From assembly GCF_003590095.1 (NCBI RefSeq), contig NC_039500.1, forward strand, positions 1,612,001-1,676,000: 64,000 nt of DNA, read 5' to 3'. A program made the translations under genes and the position numbers. The DNA is from Trichoplusia ni. Taxonomy: Eukaryota; Arthropoda; Insecta; Lepidoptera; Noctuidae. Shown here piece by piece: positions 1 through 12,200 of the stretch; position 1 is the stretch's first letter; each line of letters starts with the position of its first letter. The notes under the pieces were generated by a model, which saw only the letters and a list, made by a program, of their open reading frames with translations, did not search any database and was not told the DNA's origin.

Positions 1-61
1 TTGTACACGCCTTTCATTACCACCGCGAGTAAATTCACTCCTTCCCTTATAGCGATCCCAT

Positions 62-3000
62 TCAAATCTCCTTTACCATGTCAAGACGATTTCTCCTAAA
101 AATTTCATCCAAATTTTGCTCTAAAAAAAACCACCCAAACTAAGGTGCATGTTCTAAAAATAATATACATTAAGGTTTAGAAACAAAACGAGTAAAAGGA
201 AAAAATATCTATTGAAATAAAAATTGGCCTGTTGGACATTGTTCATTACTTCTATTCTACATCGTGAAGGGGTAAATCTTACCTAAGGGTTCCTCTTTTC
301 TGGGATCTCAAATTTTTAGAATAGCGTGAAGCCACGAGCCGCGCGAGCCTGTTGGGGCATCGCTGGCTGCGATTGCCGTTTTGATTCGCTGTGAAAATAA
401 ATTCATTTAAAATACACATTCTTTGTTACAACAAACATTCATTTTTACAGAAAAAAGTGTTATCTACCTGAAGTAGAGGTTGTCATTCGTTTCTTTTATT
501 ATGATCGCAAACAAAACGATGGCCGGACATTTTAAGAATCGAAGGATAAAGTACTTTCACCACAACTTGAAAAATCTTTCAGAATACGACAAACAGTACA
601 TTACCAGTACCTACCTCGTTTCGGCGGCAGCGGTAAGAAGTCAACCACAATCTGGTCGGTGTCTGACGAGTCGGATTCGCTGTCGTGGACAGATCTGCCC
701 GAACTGGACCCGTCAAGGGAATCCGTCTCCTCAGCGAGGCATTCCAGCTCCCGCTGTACCAGCGAGTCGAAGAATGCCATCATACGAGGATCCTCGCTCG
801 TCGATTGTTCGGCGTAGTTATGAGATATGTGCTGGAGGAAATAATATACAGTGCTAAAGATTATGTGGAGGGTAAGATTGGGATTGAATACACCTGCACA
901 TGGGGCTTAACTGACCCGCCACGTAACTGACCCGTCTACTTCGCCACCTGTAAGGGATTTTTATATAAAAAGGGATTCCCCTCTTACATGTTACACAAAA
1001 TGCCCCAAAATATATTTTTTGACTGTTAAAATACTGATTGAAAAGATTTACATTACAACATAAATGTGACTTCTCTCTTCTTTAAATAATTACCACACAA
1101 GGATAGATATCCTTATGGGTATGCAGTTCGAAGCTGGTCAGTGCAAGAGAGTATCATACCTGTCCACTATGATGTACGAGCGACACGTAATCTTCGTGGC
1201 TGTATATTTCCCGCGGGTTGTCGGACCCCTGGGCCTCTTCTAGTAAAGCGCCGCGCATCTTTGGGAACTCTAGAGCTGACCACACCTAGGAAAACGTATT
1301 ACATTTGCGTTAATGTCATTTGGTTGGCCACATCGGGATAGGATTATTGATATGCAATATCGGATCTGGTTAAGAATAATCTTTTATGACGATGATTCAT
1401 ACTTAAATTATAAAACAGGCTAGTCACGCGTATTTTTTAGGAAAGCCAGAACTAGTTTCTGACCCAACCAGGATTCTTACTCTGATATACTTATTATTTA
1501 TTAGTCGACGGGCAATTCCGACGAGTGATTAGACCGTTGTATCATTTAACGAAATACACGTACTCGGTATCAGATGCCAATATAAGGTCATTTCTGTCAC
1601 TTTAATTTTAGTTATTTTGGTTATAAATGTTTTACCCTGTATGCTGTATCTAAAAGCTGTAATTCTGTTGTTCAATCAAGAATATTGCATATAAAGTCAT
1701 ACTGTTAAACATAAAAGTAACTAACCTTGATAATTTTCTCGACCCCCGAGGAGGCAATCAGGCAGTAGTGGGGGTTATACCGTACTTGGTTCACGATGGA
1801 CCGGTGTCCGTACAGGACTATGTGTGGGGGCTCCACCTCTATATCTAGTAAAGTATATCCCATTAAAACGATTTTCATAGGTCAAAAAGTTCAGGAAAAA
1901 AAAATAATGTTAATTTATATTTCTTTCATGGTATGGGAACCTCTCCATTGATCATTTTTCTGAGCATGATTTATACGTCACGTAGGATACGTCGTGCACA
2001 GTCAGTTTGGCGTTGTTTCATACTATATATATCTGTTTGCAACAAAATATAAATAAACATTGTTTACTCACCACTACCAGCACCACCGCCTTCAGGAATC
2101 TTCCACATATATAAATTAAAGTCATCAGATCCGGACAGGACAAACTGGTCCCCTTCCCCGGCGAACGAACAGCTCTTCATGGTGCACGAATTATAGTAGT
2201 CCTGATGGAAGAACTCGGCTACGGGGTTGGGAGAGTGCACGGCGTATAGGACCGGTACTTGTCGACGGCGGAGGGCCAAGATGTGAGTGCCGGCGGAGTT
2301 GAAGCGGACGCTCATGCTGTTCTGACAGGTGCCGTTGTTGCCGGCATAGCGGAGGACCGGGCTGTGTGGGATAATATTTGTTAAGATGTTGGGATTGAAG
2401 ATGTTTGTTTGCTAGATTGGAAAAATGTATACAAATGTAGGAATTTCAGTTTCATTTAAAATCTGTGCATTAAAAAGAAGCAGTTTTTCAGAGTTGAGGA
2501 CTAGCAAAAATTCCGAATGTTCTTTGAGAAATATAATAGTCTAAATATGGCTTATTTCAGATGTATTGGGCATTCCTGTTACATGTTGTACGCGGCTAAG
2601 AGTAGATTTTTGAAAAAGTTTTTGGAAGATTGAAAGTTGAATTTTCATTTTGTTTCAATCTTCACATTAAGAAGCAATACAAACATAATTCAAACGCCAT
2701 CAAATCGCGAAATTTAACAGTATAGACATGTAATATACATTTAAACTCACTGTTTAGGTGTACGGAGATCCCATAAGGCGACGCCATCGCGAGCGTTAGC
2801 CGACACGAGCATTCCAACCTGAGTGGGATGGAACATGACGCCGTGGAAAGCTTTCCTGCTGCGAGATACCACCAGGGATTCTGTAATAGAAAACATAGGT
2901 ACTTGTGAAGTAAAAGTATAGAGTGGATATTGACTGGGTATATGTATAGAGTATAGATTTATTTGGAACATTGTTATTCGTTAGTTAAGCTTTAAGTTCT

Positions 3001-6000
3001 AGAGTAGGGGCTAGTCACGTAACTATGTGGCAAAAAATGTAGCAAGGGGTGACGTCACGCGAAATTCAATGCGCACGCTTGAGGATTGATTAAAACAAAG
3101 TACACTTTTATTTATCTCCCTAAAAAATTATCAAAATGTCATCAAACTTGAACACATAACTTGTACTTTATCCTATTCCAGGTACAGTCAGTCAAGTTTC
3201 ATAATCACATGATGCCTATGTTAAAGTTTAAGAGTCGTTACCATGTACAGACTGCCTGGTATCAAACAGTAGCAAGCGGCCATCATTGCCGGCAGTGGAG
3301 ACCACGCGCTCGTTGAACGGATCTATGCTCAGGCTGCAGACCGCGCGCTGATGCCGCAACACTTCTAGCGGGCTCTTACTCTCTAGATCGTGGACTATCA
3401 CCTGTATTTAATAAATTGTATGATCTTTTTGACTTGTTTTTAAAAGAAATTCTTAATGGTCGTAAGAGACATGTTGGAGTAAAAATGGGGGGGGGGGCAC
3501 TATCAGGGCCCTCCTGATCCTGGCAAAATTTAGGCGCAAAGGCGGCAAATTATCATGTAACAAATAAACGGGTGTAACTTTATTTCGTGACTACTTGAAC
3601 GAGCTTTTTATTTAGGTGCATACTTTGGGCGCCTCGGTGTGAATTCGCCAGGGCGGACAGTCACCCAAGCTACGCCACTGAAGGGACCAACCCTAGAGCG
3701 AGGGCTTTTTCTTTTGTTTTCACAGGGGTTGATAATAATATACCAAGCATTTACGAAGTTATTGATTTAAAGTATCCTTTGTTATTCTCTTCTTCTTTTA
3801 TAGTTGACTAGCTGTTGCCCGCGACTTCGTCCCCGTGGGTAGAAGATATAAGTTATGTTGAATGTATTTTTTTCTATTAGTCGCAGCGTGATGTTTTATA
3901 GCCTAAAGCCTTCCTCGATGAATGGTCTATTCAACACAAAAATATTTTTTCAATTTGGACCAGTAGTTCCTGAGATTAGCGCGTTCAAACAAACAAACAA
4001 ACAAACTCTTCAGCTTTATATATTAGTATAGATAGTATAGATGAACAATCTTGCAGTATTTAAGCCTCCAGTAAGCATTCGACATGGCTTAATAAAACAC
4101 CCTTCAAGAATTCTAATGTGTGTCAAGCTCTAGTGTTAAAATAATGGCTCTGAAATAATGTTCAACTTTTAGAATAGGAGCAGGAAAAGATGAAAACCTG
4201 GAATTACATGATACATAGATTGTAGTTGATTATTGTGAACAAGAATTCTGATGTTACTTTTGTTAAATTACCATACAGCCATTTAAAAAACTTACAATAT
4301 CATCATTGCCCCCTGAATAAATCTTCTGGTTATCATTAGTGATGCCGAGGCAGAAGATGTTGGACTGGTGGGCGGCCTTCATGGGCTCTGGTTTGCCCCG
4401 GTCCAATATGGCCTGCCCGAAATGCCAGAGCATAACCCTCCTGTCATCGCCACCTGTTAATGTGTTATCTTGTAGATGTATATAAGGCTGTTATTAGGCA
4501 TAATTATTTCATCTGATTTTTAGAAATTTCATTGGTACAAGCAATTAAGAGAGTTGTTTAGCCTTACTGGTTAAACAGCTCTTTTTTTTTAAAATATAAT
4601 AATAATAAATGCGGACAACATCACATACATTGTTCTGAACCCAAAGTAAGTTGCTAAAGCACTTGTGTTATGGAATTCAGATACAACGAAGGTACCACAA
4701 ACACCCAGACCCGAGACAATGTAGAAATAAGAATTCTTACATTGACCCGACCGAGGATCGAACCCGGTACCTCAGAGCTAGCGACACCTTGAAACCGGTG
4801 CGTACGCCACTCGATCAAAGTCGGAGGTTGTCTTGTTAATTTAGTACATTTTTTTAATTTAGTATTGTGATGATTCTATTTCATTTTTCATATTCAATTC
4901 ATAATGTTACATAGTTGGTCTATTCAGTTTACAGCTCAAATACGGACCCTTTTGGGCTCAGCAAAAGTAGGAGAGGAGGAATATATTAATTACTATAATT
5001 TCCTGTAATGTGTGGAGTTGGTAGTACTTTTTATTATGTACTCAATGTAAAGCAATGCTGAAACTTTGTTGTATTGCAATTAATTTCAACCTTATCTTGA
5101 TAAAATGGATTTCCTCCTTACAAAATTACTTTAGATAAAATGTAGTTTAAATGCTTTAAGCTTTTTGCATCTCACACTCTGCCAAGTTACAATTAACTGA
5201 ATACAATATAATACCTCTTAAATATCAATGTTTTATGATATACCTAGAGTTTTAAACATATACAGGCAATTTTGGGTTATGTTTACTACTAACATAGAGG
5301 TATTTATGAAAATCAAATCTTTTTTCAACTACCTATTTACACAGACCTAGGATATAACTTGAATAATATTTTATTAATTTATTTTATATTAAAAAAAACA
5401 ATAAGCTATAGTTATTAATGTTATTATACTTTAGAGAATCAAAAGCAATACAGAGGAACTGAATAATCTTGTTATGAGTTTGTACAATAATATTATTATT
5501 GTTTCTATAAATATTTAAAAACAATATCATGAAAATGTTTATAAATTTTGTGGACATATGTGAAAAATAATCATGGCTGTTTAGAAGACATTTTTTTTTC
5601 TTTTTTTGAGAATAGACCCCTTTGTGGTATGATTAGGGATAGGTCAAGTTCATAATCAGACCCTTATAAGTGACCCAATAATAAGCCTGAATTAATCAAA
5701 ATACTAATTAATGGCAGTCAATAATTTTAAATTATTTCATTTCAAGTCAAATTTGTAATTGTTTATTAATTACTTGTCAATAAGTTATCTATATTGATAA
5801 AACAAATATGGATTGATGAAGTTTCATTGTTTAGCAAATAGTCTTAATAGTTGCGTGCTAACTTCAAATAAATAAATACATAAACAAGATCACAAGTGTA
5901 AGCGATTTTTATCATGTTTAATGTTATTATTTTAAAGATCATTATTTATTTATAGTTGTCTACATTTTTTTTATCTGTCAATAATAGTAATCATTCAGAG

Positions 6001-6296
6001 TAGGATCAATAAACATTCCCTTTGTTACCTACTAGAAAAACCGAACAAAAATAATAACGAAAATAATCCAGTAGGTCGACGACAATTAATGAAGAAAATT
6101 TCATACCTGATACAAGATATTCGCCATTACTGGAAAACTCGATAGCATTAACACAACCAAAATGGCACACAAGATCTCGTCGATACAAATTTTTAGCTGC
6201 GTTTAAACGTTTGTTGAAGAATTGTGATTTAATATCAGGTAAGAGCCCATATTCCCTTCTATTTAGATAAGGTAGAGGGCTCGCAATATTCGCCAT
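62..6296 (-). CDS. DCAF5: DCAF5 (WDR22) homologue, WD40 substrate receptor of CUL4-DDB1 ligase
   Basis: Exons in transcript order: 6296-6107, 4453-4296, 3401-3242, 2880-2751, 2361-2072, 1844-1726, 1285-1160, 831-615, 388-283, and a possible terminal exon 95-62. All junctions are GT-AG and in phase, giving 509 residues if 95-62 is right. The protein opens MANIASPLPYLNRREYGLLP. WD repeats follow, with conserved blocks HFGCVNAIEFS, GNDDI, FDTR, VALWDLRTP, NSCTMKS and ILSGSDDFNLYMW-like. After the propeller come HSGQ-HNYAEQST and EDPRMMAFFDSLV, nearly identical to human DCAF5, then an acidic Ser/Asp stretch. The DTR and WDLR ends of two adjacent blades match the WDxR motif that binds DDB1 (family knowledge). 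The role is to recruit substrates to CUL4-RBX1. The N-terminal propeller call is very secure. The C-terminus is uncertain: human DCAF5 is about 940 residues, so either the insect tail is short or further exons lie left of the window. The gene is divergent from RRP15. Confidence 0.92.
3485..3690. repeat. probable decayed interspersed repeat with poly-G tract
   Basis: This lies in DCAF5 intron 2. It starts with a run of about eleven G and ends with CACCCAAGCTACGCCACTGAA-like text that I associate with lepidopteran LINE 3' ends. No copy elsewhere in the window confirms it, so the family is unnamed and the limits are rough. Confidence 0.3.
3807..4034 (+). repeat. dispersed lepidopteran repeat, family R1, copy 1
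   Basis: It begins ACTAGCTGTTGCCCGCGACT and ends with a (CAAA)n run, CTCTTCAGCTTTATATATTA and GTATAGAT. Two further copies lie at 15612-15871 (+) and 26691-26937 (-), with the same internal block CCTTCCTCGATGAATGGTCT and TTTGGACCAGTAGTTCCTGA. It has no coding capacity. It is probably a non-autonomous retroelement or the 3' end of a LINE (inference). It sits in DCAF5 intron 2. Confidence 0.85.
4591..4834 (-). mobile_element. tRNA-derived SINE, family A, copy 1 (degraded)
   Basis: In minus orientation it has a tRNA-like head with box A (GTGGCGTACGC region, altered here), box B GGTTCGATCC on the complement, a tRNA-unrelated body (CTCGGGTCTGGGTGTTTGTG) and an AT-rich (ATT)n tail at the low-coordinate end. 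It matches the copies at 11189-11434 and 57565-57814. The head is partly mutated, so it is an old copy. It lies in DCAF5 intron 1. Confidence 0.85.
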
Positions 6297-7085
6297 GTTT
6301 AGAACAAAACCACCATTTTCTCATGAAATACACGAATGATTGAATGAAACAAAACTTGTCGGGCCTTGTCTTGTCGATCAGCTGTATTTTATTTTTAAAA
6401 ACAAAATTGCGTTCCGTTTTTTCATTTGATTAATGAGCTATTGTATCGATTTCCAAAAAAATAGAGGGATAAAAATGATATTTGTTTGCAATAGAAAACT
6501 AACTTAAAATTTTTAAACGCACAGCCTTATTTAAATCGAAATGTGCAAATGTAATGGCAAACACTTTTAAGAGATTTTTTATCTTTGAATTAGAATGAAT
6601 GGATTGATTTTATTCTATAAATTGCTTAATTTAACAGCTTATACAGTTTTTTTCGTTTTACTTTTTTAAAAATCACACTCGTTATTTTCACTTTCTAGTG
6701 AGGACGAGGCCCAAACTTTCTCATAACGGAACGTAGTTATGCGTTCCATTATAAGGCGAAATGTTTAGTGTAACCGGAAATTAAAAACATTACTTAATGA
6801 TCAAATACTCTCACCTCGAGTATATTAAAATAGATTTCAATTTATTAAGTACTCGACGGATGTCTTACCACTATTTGTGATTCGATACTGCGGCAAATGA
6901 AAATTTATTTATTTCTGTATTTCTGCTCTCAAGCAGTTTAAATATAAACATATAACGTAACGATAATGTCAATGTCAAGTCGGCATGTGGACAAGAAAAC
7001 ACGTGAGGTAAATAAACTGTGTTACCGAAGAATTTCTTTGAATTAAAACTAGTTATTAACACCATTAGTGTTACTGTAATAAAAT
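6297..7085. promoter_or_regulatory. shared 5' region of the divergent DCAF5/RRP15 pair
   Basis: The start codons of DCAF5 (6296, minus) and RRP15 (7086, plus) are 789 bp apart with no gene between, so both promoters and 5' UTRs must lie here. The sequence is AT-rich. A CACGTG E-box at 7000-7005 is about 80 bp upstream of the RRP15 ATG. E-boxes of this type are known Myc targets in ribosome-biogenesis genes, but its use here is inference. Confidence 0.6.
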
Positions 7086-8783
7086 ATGGTAGTAGCCACA
7101 AACATGAATAAACCTGTACTAAAAGTATCAAGTGAGTATAATATAGTTTCATTAAATAAAAGGTGTTTCCTGAAAAAATATGAGGTGAAATAAACATAAT
7201 TTATGACCACTTTATGCGCTGCCGTAGCAGCACCCTGTTTATTTCGCCACCATGCATCTATGTTGCGTGTTTAAACGCGTGTTGGCGTTATACTAATACA
7301 AGAGCGCTTCTCGTGCCAAAACCTAATAAACCCATGCTAATATATTATAACGGTACTTTTATTTTTTAGTGGATTCCGATTCGGAATCCTCAAGTGAGGA
7401 GGAATCTGAAACATCAGAAAACGAAATTGAAAATGGAGATGATGCACCAGAAGAACTAGATGAAGACATTGAAGATGGAGTTGAAGCTGATGCTGAAAGT
7501 GATGCTTCAGATGAAGAAGGAAATCCTTCAGACCAAGGAGAAGGCCATACCTCCGACGCAGATGACAGCAATGCTTCAGACCTGGATGATAGTAATGCCT
7601 CAGGTGAAGAAGAAAGCAAAAGTGTACTAATGACCAATGAAGGATGGGCCGACTCTGTAGCAAAAATCCTGGGATCAAGTAAACCGAAAAACAAGAAGAC
7701 TTTAGTTTTATCAAGAGCCAAGAAACATGCAGACATAGTCAAGACAGTTAAAGAAGAGAAACCAGCTTTTGAAATTATTGATGAGAAAGGAGAAAAGAAA
7801 CCAGTTGTCAAAAAGGAGGAGCCAGTAGAGACAAGTGAACCACCAGCTAAGAAAGTGGTAAGTCTATGAAACAGTAGCTTTTTTGTTCTAGTCAGATAGG
7901 AAATGTCGACTCCAGCATTCTCAAAAAAATAAGACATGTAAAAGTGATGATATATCCTACTTACAGATTAAACGATTTCATTTCTATTCTTTTTTGTTCA
8001 CTGTAGGGCAAAGAACTCTGCCTTTTTTATGTTATCTAAATGGTGACAATGGCAAATGAAGTAAAAATAGTAGCACTCATGTTTCATTTACAGAAATGTG
8101 TAGGCTAATAGGCTTGAGCCTTTTCATAAAAGTTTACACTTTTCATTTATCACTGGGCTATCCCTTTTATTTCAGAAACATGAAAAAGCATCAATACGGA
8201 TGAAACCCAACATCTTAGAAAAGGATAGAGAGAGACTATTATCAAAAATAGCTACAAAAGGTGTAGTTCAACTATTCAATGCTGTAAGAAATCAACAGAA
8301 AACTCTTGAAAAAGAAATGGACAGGAATGACTTGTCGGAAGGTAAAAAGGAGAAGATTTTAAAGAAGTTTGACAAGAGGACCTTTTTGGATACTCTTATG
8401 GGACAAAGCAAGTCGATCATTGTTGATGAGGCAACTAAGGTTGCTAAGAATGAGGTGAAAGACGAAGATGCGCCAAAGTGGAGTGCTTTAAGGTATTTTT
8501 TTTTATTTTATAATGTTTGGTATGGTGCAATATCCATTGATAAGATAGTCAATTTGAAAAAGAAAGGTCATGTAATTATCTGAATATAGGATATTTTGTA
8601 TGTACCTATTGTTCATGAGCCAAAATAGTAATAATACATACATTCTATATTTGTGACTTTAAAATAAAAAAAAAATGATTATTTAAGTGATAGTATGTAA
8701 AATTATTTTCATTTTATTACAGGGATGACTTTATGATGGGCGCCAAAATGAAAGATTGGGATAAAGAATCAGTGGATGAATGA
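7086..8783 (+). CDS. RRP15: RRP15-like 60S ribosome biogenesis factor
   Basis: There are four exons: 7086-7131, 7370-7857, 8176-8492 and 8723-8783, which is 912 nt or 303 residues. The start ATG at 7086 opens MVVATNMNKPVLKVS. Intron 1 splits codon 16 as A|TG. A long Asp/Glu/Ser acidic region follows (residues about 16-100), then the NEGWADSVAKIL block, a Lys-rich stretch, and the conserved core GVVQLFNAVRNQQK. The C-terminal signature WSALR-DDFMMGAKMKDWDKE crosses the last intron. These blocks match human RRP15 (Rrp15p family). In yeast the family is a nucleolar component of pre-60S particles needed for 27S pre-rRNA processing. AATAAA at 8818-8823 is 34 nt after the stop. The gene is divergent from DCAF5 and convergent with RGP1. 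Confidence 0.95.
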
Positions 8784-8817
8784 AAAAACAAATATTTTTA
8801 AGTATATTAATTATTTT

Positions 8818-8856
8818 AATAAATATTTTGTAAATATATACATCTTTTTGTTTATT
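8818..8856. terminator. facing poly(A) signals of RRP15 and RGP1
   Basis: AATAAA on the plus strand at 8818-8823 would serve RRP15. TTTATT at 8851-8856 is AATAAA on the minus strand and would serve RGP1, whose stop is at 9243. The signals face each other only 27 nt apart, so the two mature 3' ends may overlap slightly. Confidence 0.55.
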
Positions 8857-9242
8857 GCTTATTTGAATAATACAACTACTTATCACTTATTTAAATCTAA
8901 AGTTACAGAATATACCTGAATACATATATTAACAAATATTTCACTTCCACATAAAAACACAGACTTGGAATATAATTACATAATTTTCTCTAAACTGTAA
9001 ATTCCACTATATTATACCAGCTGGAGGAAAGTCATTACAAGTACCAATCTAGGCCACCTTGTGCCAGAAACCATACCAATTACAGGTGTTATTAAACTGT
9101 GTTGATTTCATATTTGTTATGACAGCATCACGATACAACAACAATCTGTAATTAATTTTGGTATCCTTTACATTCCTTCCTCATACAAAACTTTTTCTAA
9201 AACCTCATTGAAATCCTTTAACCCTCATCTTTACATAAATTA

Positions 9243-12200
9243 TCATTTTATATACATGGTATAAGCATCATTTACAATAGAATGCTGTGTGATCTGCTTG
9301 GGCAGTGTTGAGTATATCTTGACAGGTAAGTTCCACACCATGGTCTCTATAGGCACGTTAAGAGGCGCCGTCCAATCCTTATCCTCTGGATTTGGTAGCA
9401 GTTTCTCATTTGTAGTCACAAATTCGAAGTGTAGACGCCAACTTAGTGATACTGTAAATAAGGTATGTGTTAAAGAAAATATTATTATGAAGATGATGAA
9501 GAATGAAGCAATTATTTCTGTCAGTTATTATTTCTTCAAAAATAAATACTGCAATAAACAATGCATTACAATATTTCTTAAACTGCTTTTGCATAGAAAG
9601 AACTTGAGAGGAAATTATAGTTAATTCTCTAAAAAAAAGACAACAATTAATTCGCATTTTTTTTCGGCATAATCTTTTACTTGTTATGGAAAGTAATTTG
9701 GGTAGCAATATACCAACTTTAAACACTCATATCTAATACAAATTATACCATAATCTTGATATAACATAATTACCATCATCAACTTCAAAAGCCGGTGTGA
9801 TATGCAGAGGTATCGGCAGGATCAGCTGTGACTGCGTCAGTCCTAGCGTCACCTCATGGTATCTCGCTACCGTCATGGATCTGCTGCTCGTATCCTTGTT
9901 AACGTTCTTAGCTGGAGACTTGGATTTTATTACTTCCTCGGGTTGTAGTGACACTGACACCTAGAAGTACGACGCATTAAGTATGTAGCAATGTAATGCT
10001 TAACAAAAGAAAAAAAGAGTGTGTGTGAAGGTGACACGCGATTAAAGTAACACTTTTTTCAATCAGTATTGAATGATTTGTTGATAAAATAAAATATTTA
10101 ATAACCAGATGGTATAGAATCGTGACACCATATCGCCTTAACGGACTTCCGTTACATTGTTGTCCAGTTACCTAATGCGCCTAACGAAGTTTTACTTCAA
10201 AACATATGGTCAGGTAGATTTCTAAAAATATTGGATGTTTATTTAAACAGAATTTGTAAATGGTCAATACAAATTATAGAGCAGGAAACGTGTCCCTTCG
10301 TCCAGCATACTCACCATGGAATCCTGATATTTCATGAATGTCAAAAAACTGTTCTGAAATAGTGCTAAATAGTGCCCAAAGGAAAAAAATAGTGCTCTTG
10401 TACTTGCGAAGTTATAGCCATAGTTCGATGAGTATGCTGGACGAAGGTTTCGCCCAGCATACTCACCTCCGTCCGGAGAATCTGTATACGCTTCAAACAT
10501 AATTCATACTTCAAAAAATAGTTCCCAAATAGTGCCAAACGGTGCCCAAAAAGAAAAAACAGTGCTCGAATAACTTCGGAGTTATAGGCGTCGTTCAGTG
10601 AGTATGCTGGGCGTAGGTTCTACGCCCAGCATACTCACCTCAGTGCGCGAATATCGAACGAGCTATAGGTATAATTTACGTCTCAAAAAATTGTGCTTGA
10701 AATAGTGCCCAATATCAGTCCAATTTTTGCTTGACTTTTGACCTAGAAAACCATTAAATTTTAATGTAAACTTCTACATACTAACGTAAAATGGGGTACA
10801 GTCGTCGACACATGTTTTTGGACAAAAATATTAAACTTTCTAATTGTAGACTTCATGTTATTGGAAATAATTATGGTATTTTCTCACATGTCAAAAACTT
10901 TCGATTAAATGCATTATTATATATTTTATAAACAAAAATAATAAACAAAAAGACACAAAATGGACCCTTATCACCTTCAAAATACAGATCAGTCTTGTCT
11001 AATAATCGTAAGATGTTAGGGCAGCGCCATCTAGTATTTAAACATAAACATATTCATTTGCGTCGCGGGCGCCGCGCGTCGTAAGCCCCATACCTATTGA
11101 CCGTACGTGCATCCATTACTATATTGAACTTTATCACATGAGAAATACAGGTCAATTCCGTAAACGTTGTGGTACCGTCCTTGATCCGGAAAATAATAAT
11201 AATAAATAATAAATGCGGACAACATCACATACATTTGTTCTGAACCCAAAGTAAGTTGCTAGAGCACTTGTGTTATGGAATTCAGATACAACGAAGGTAC
11301 CACAAACACCCAGACCCGAGACAATGTAGAAATAAGAATTTTTACATTGTCCCGACCGGGGATCGAACCCGGGACCTCAGAGCTAGCGACACCTTGAAAC
11401 CGGTGCGTACGCCACTCGACCACGGAGGTCGTCAAAATGATTATTTTGAATAATTTTGTCAGTTGTAATGTAAGCATTAATAACAGCAACTTTATTTTTC
11501 ATGCATGATTTACTTCATTTGATATCTTAATCCTTCAAGCGCCGTGATCTAGACAAAATATATAAAATCATTGTTCCTAGCTACCGGGGTCCCATGCGAC
11601 GCGCGAAGGCTTAATCATATTATTATAAAGTATTATTAAAATAATGTGTAATTAATAATAATGCGATTCTAAAGTAAATACTCCCTTACATAGACAATTA
11701 ATAATTTACACAAGACAAAAATTGTTAGAAAGAAAGTTAATAATATTGTATTCGACTGTACTCAATGTAATGTATGTAGAAGTTTACAATCAAATTTAAT
11801 GGTTTTCTAGGTCAAAAGTCAAGCAAAAATTGGACTGATATTGGGCACTATTTCAAGCACAATTTTTTGAGACGTAAATTATACCTATAGCTCGTTCGAT
11901 ATTCGCGCACTGAGGTGAGTATGCTGGGCGTAGAACCTACGCCCAGCATACTCACTGAACGAAGCCTATAACTCCGAAGTTATTCGAGCACTGTTTTTTC
12001 TTTTTGGGCACCGTTTGGCACTATTTGGGAACTATTTTTTGAAGTATGAATTATGTTTGAAGCGTATACAGATTCTCCGGACGGAGGTGAGTATGCTGGG
12101 CGAAACCTTCGTCCAGCATACTCATCGAACTATGGCTATAACTTCGCAAGTACAAGAGCACTATTTTTTTCCTTTGGGCACTATTTAGCACTATTTCAGA

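Noticed and set aside
7359..7937. 192-residue Ser/Leu-rich minus-strand ORF
   Set aside because: It is the mirror of the acidic GAN/TCN-rich RRP15 exon 2; poly-Ser is the usual antisense shadow of Asp/Glu repeats.
10264..10500. 71-89 residue ORF beginning MFEAYTDSPDGGEYAGRNLR, found at 10264-10500, 12053-12322, 19291-19506 and 20667-20909
   Set aside because: It is the same arm sequence of the fold-back element read in both arms of both copies. It starts and ends arbitrarily across the hairpins and has no other support as a protein.
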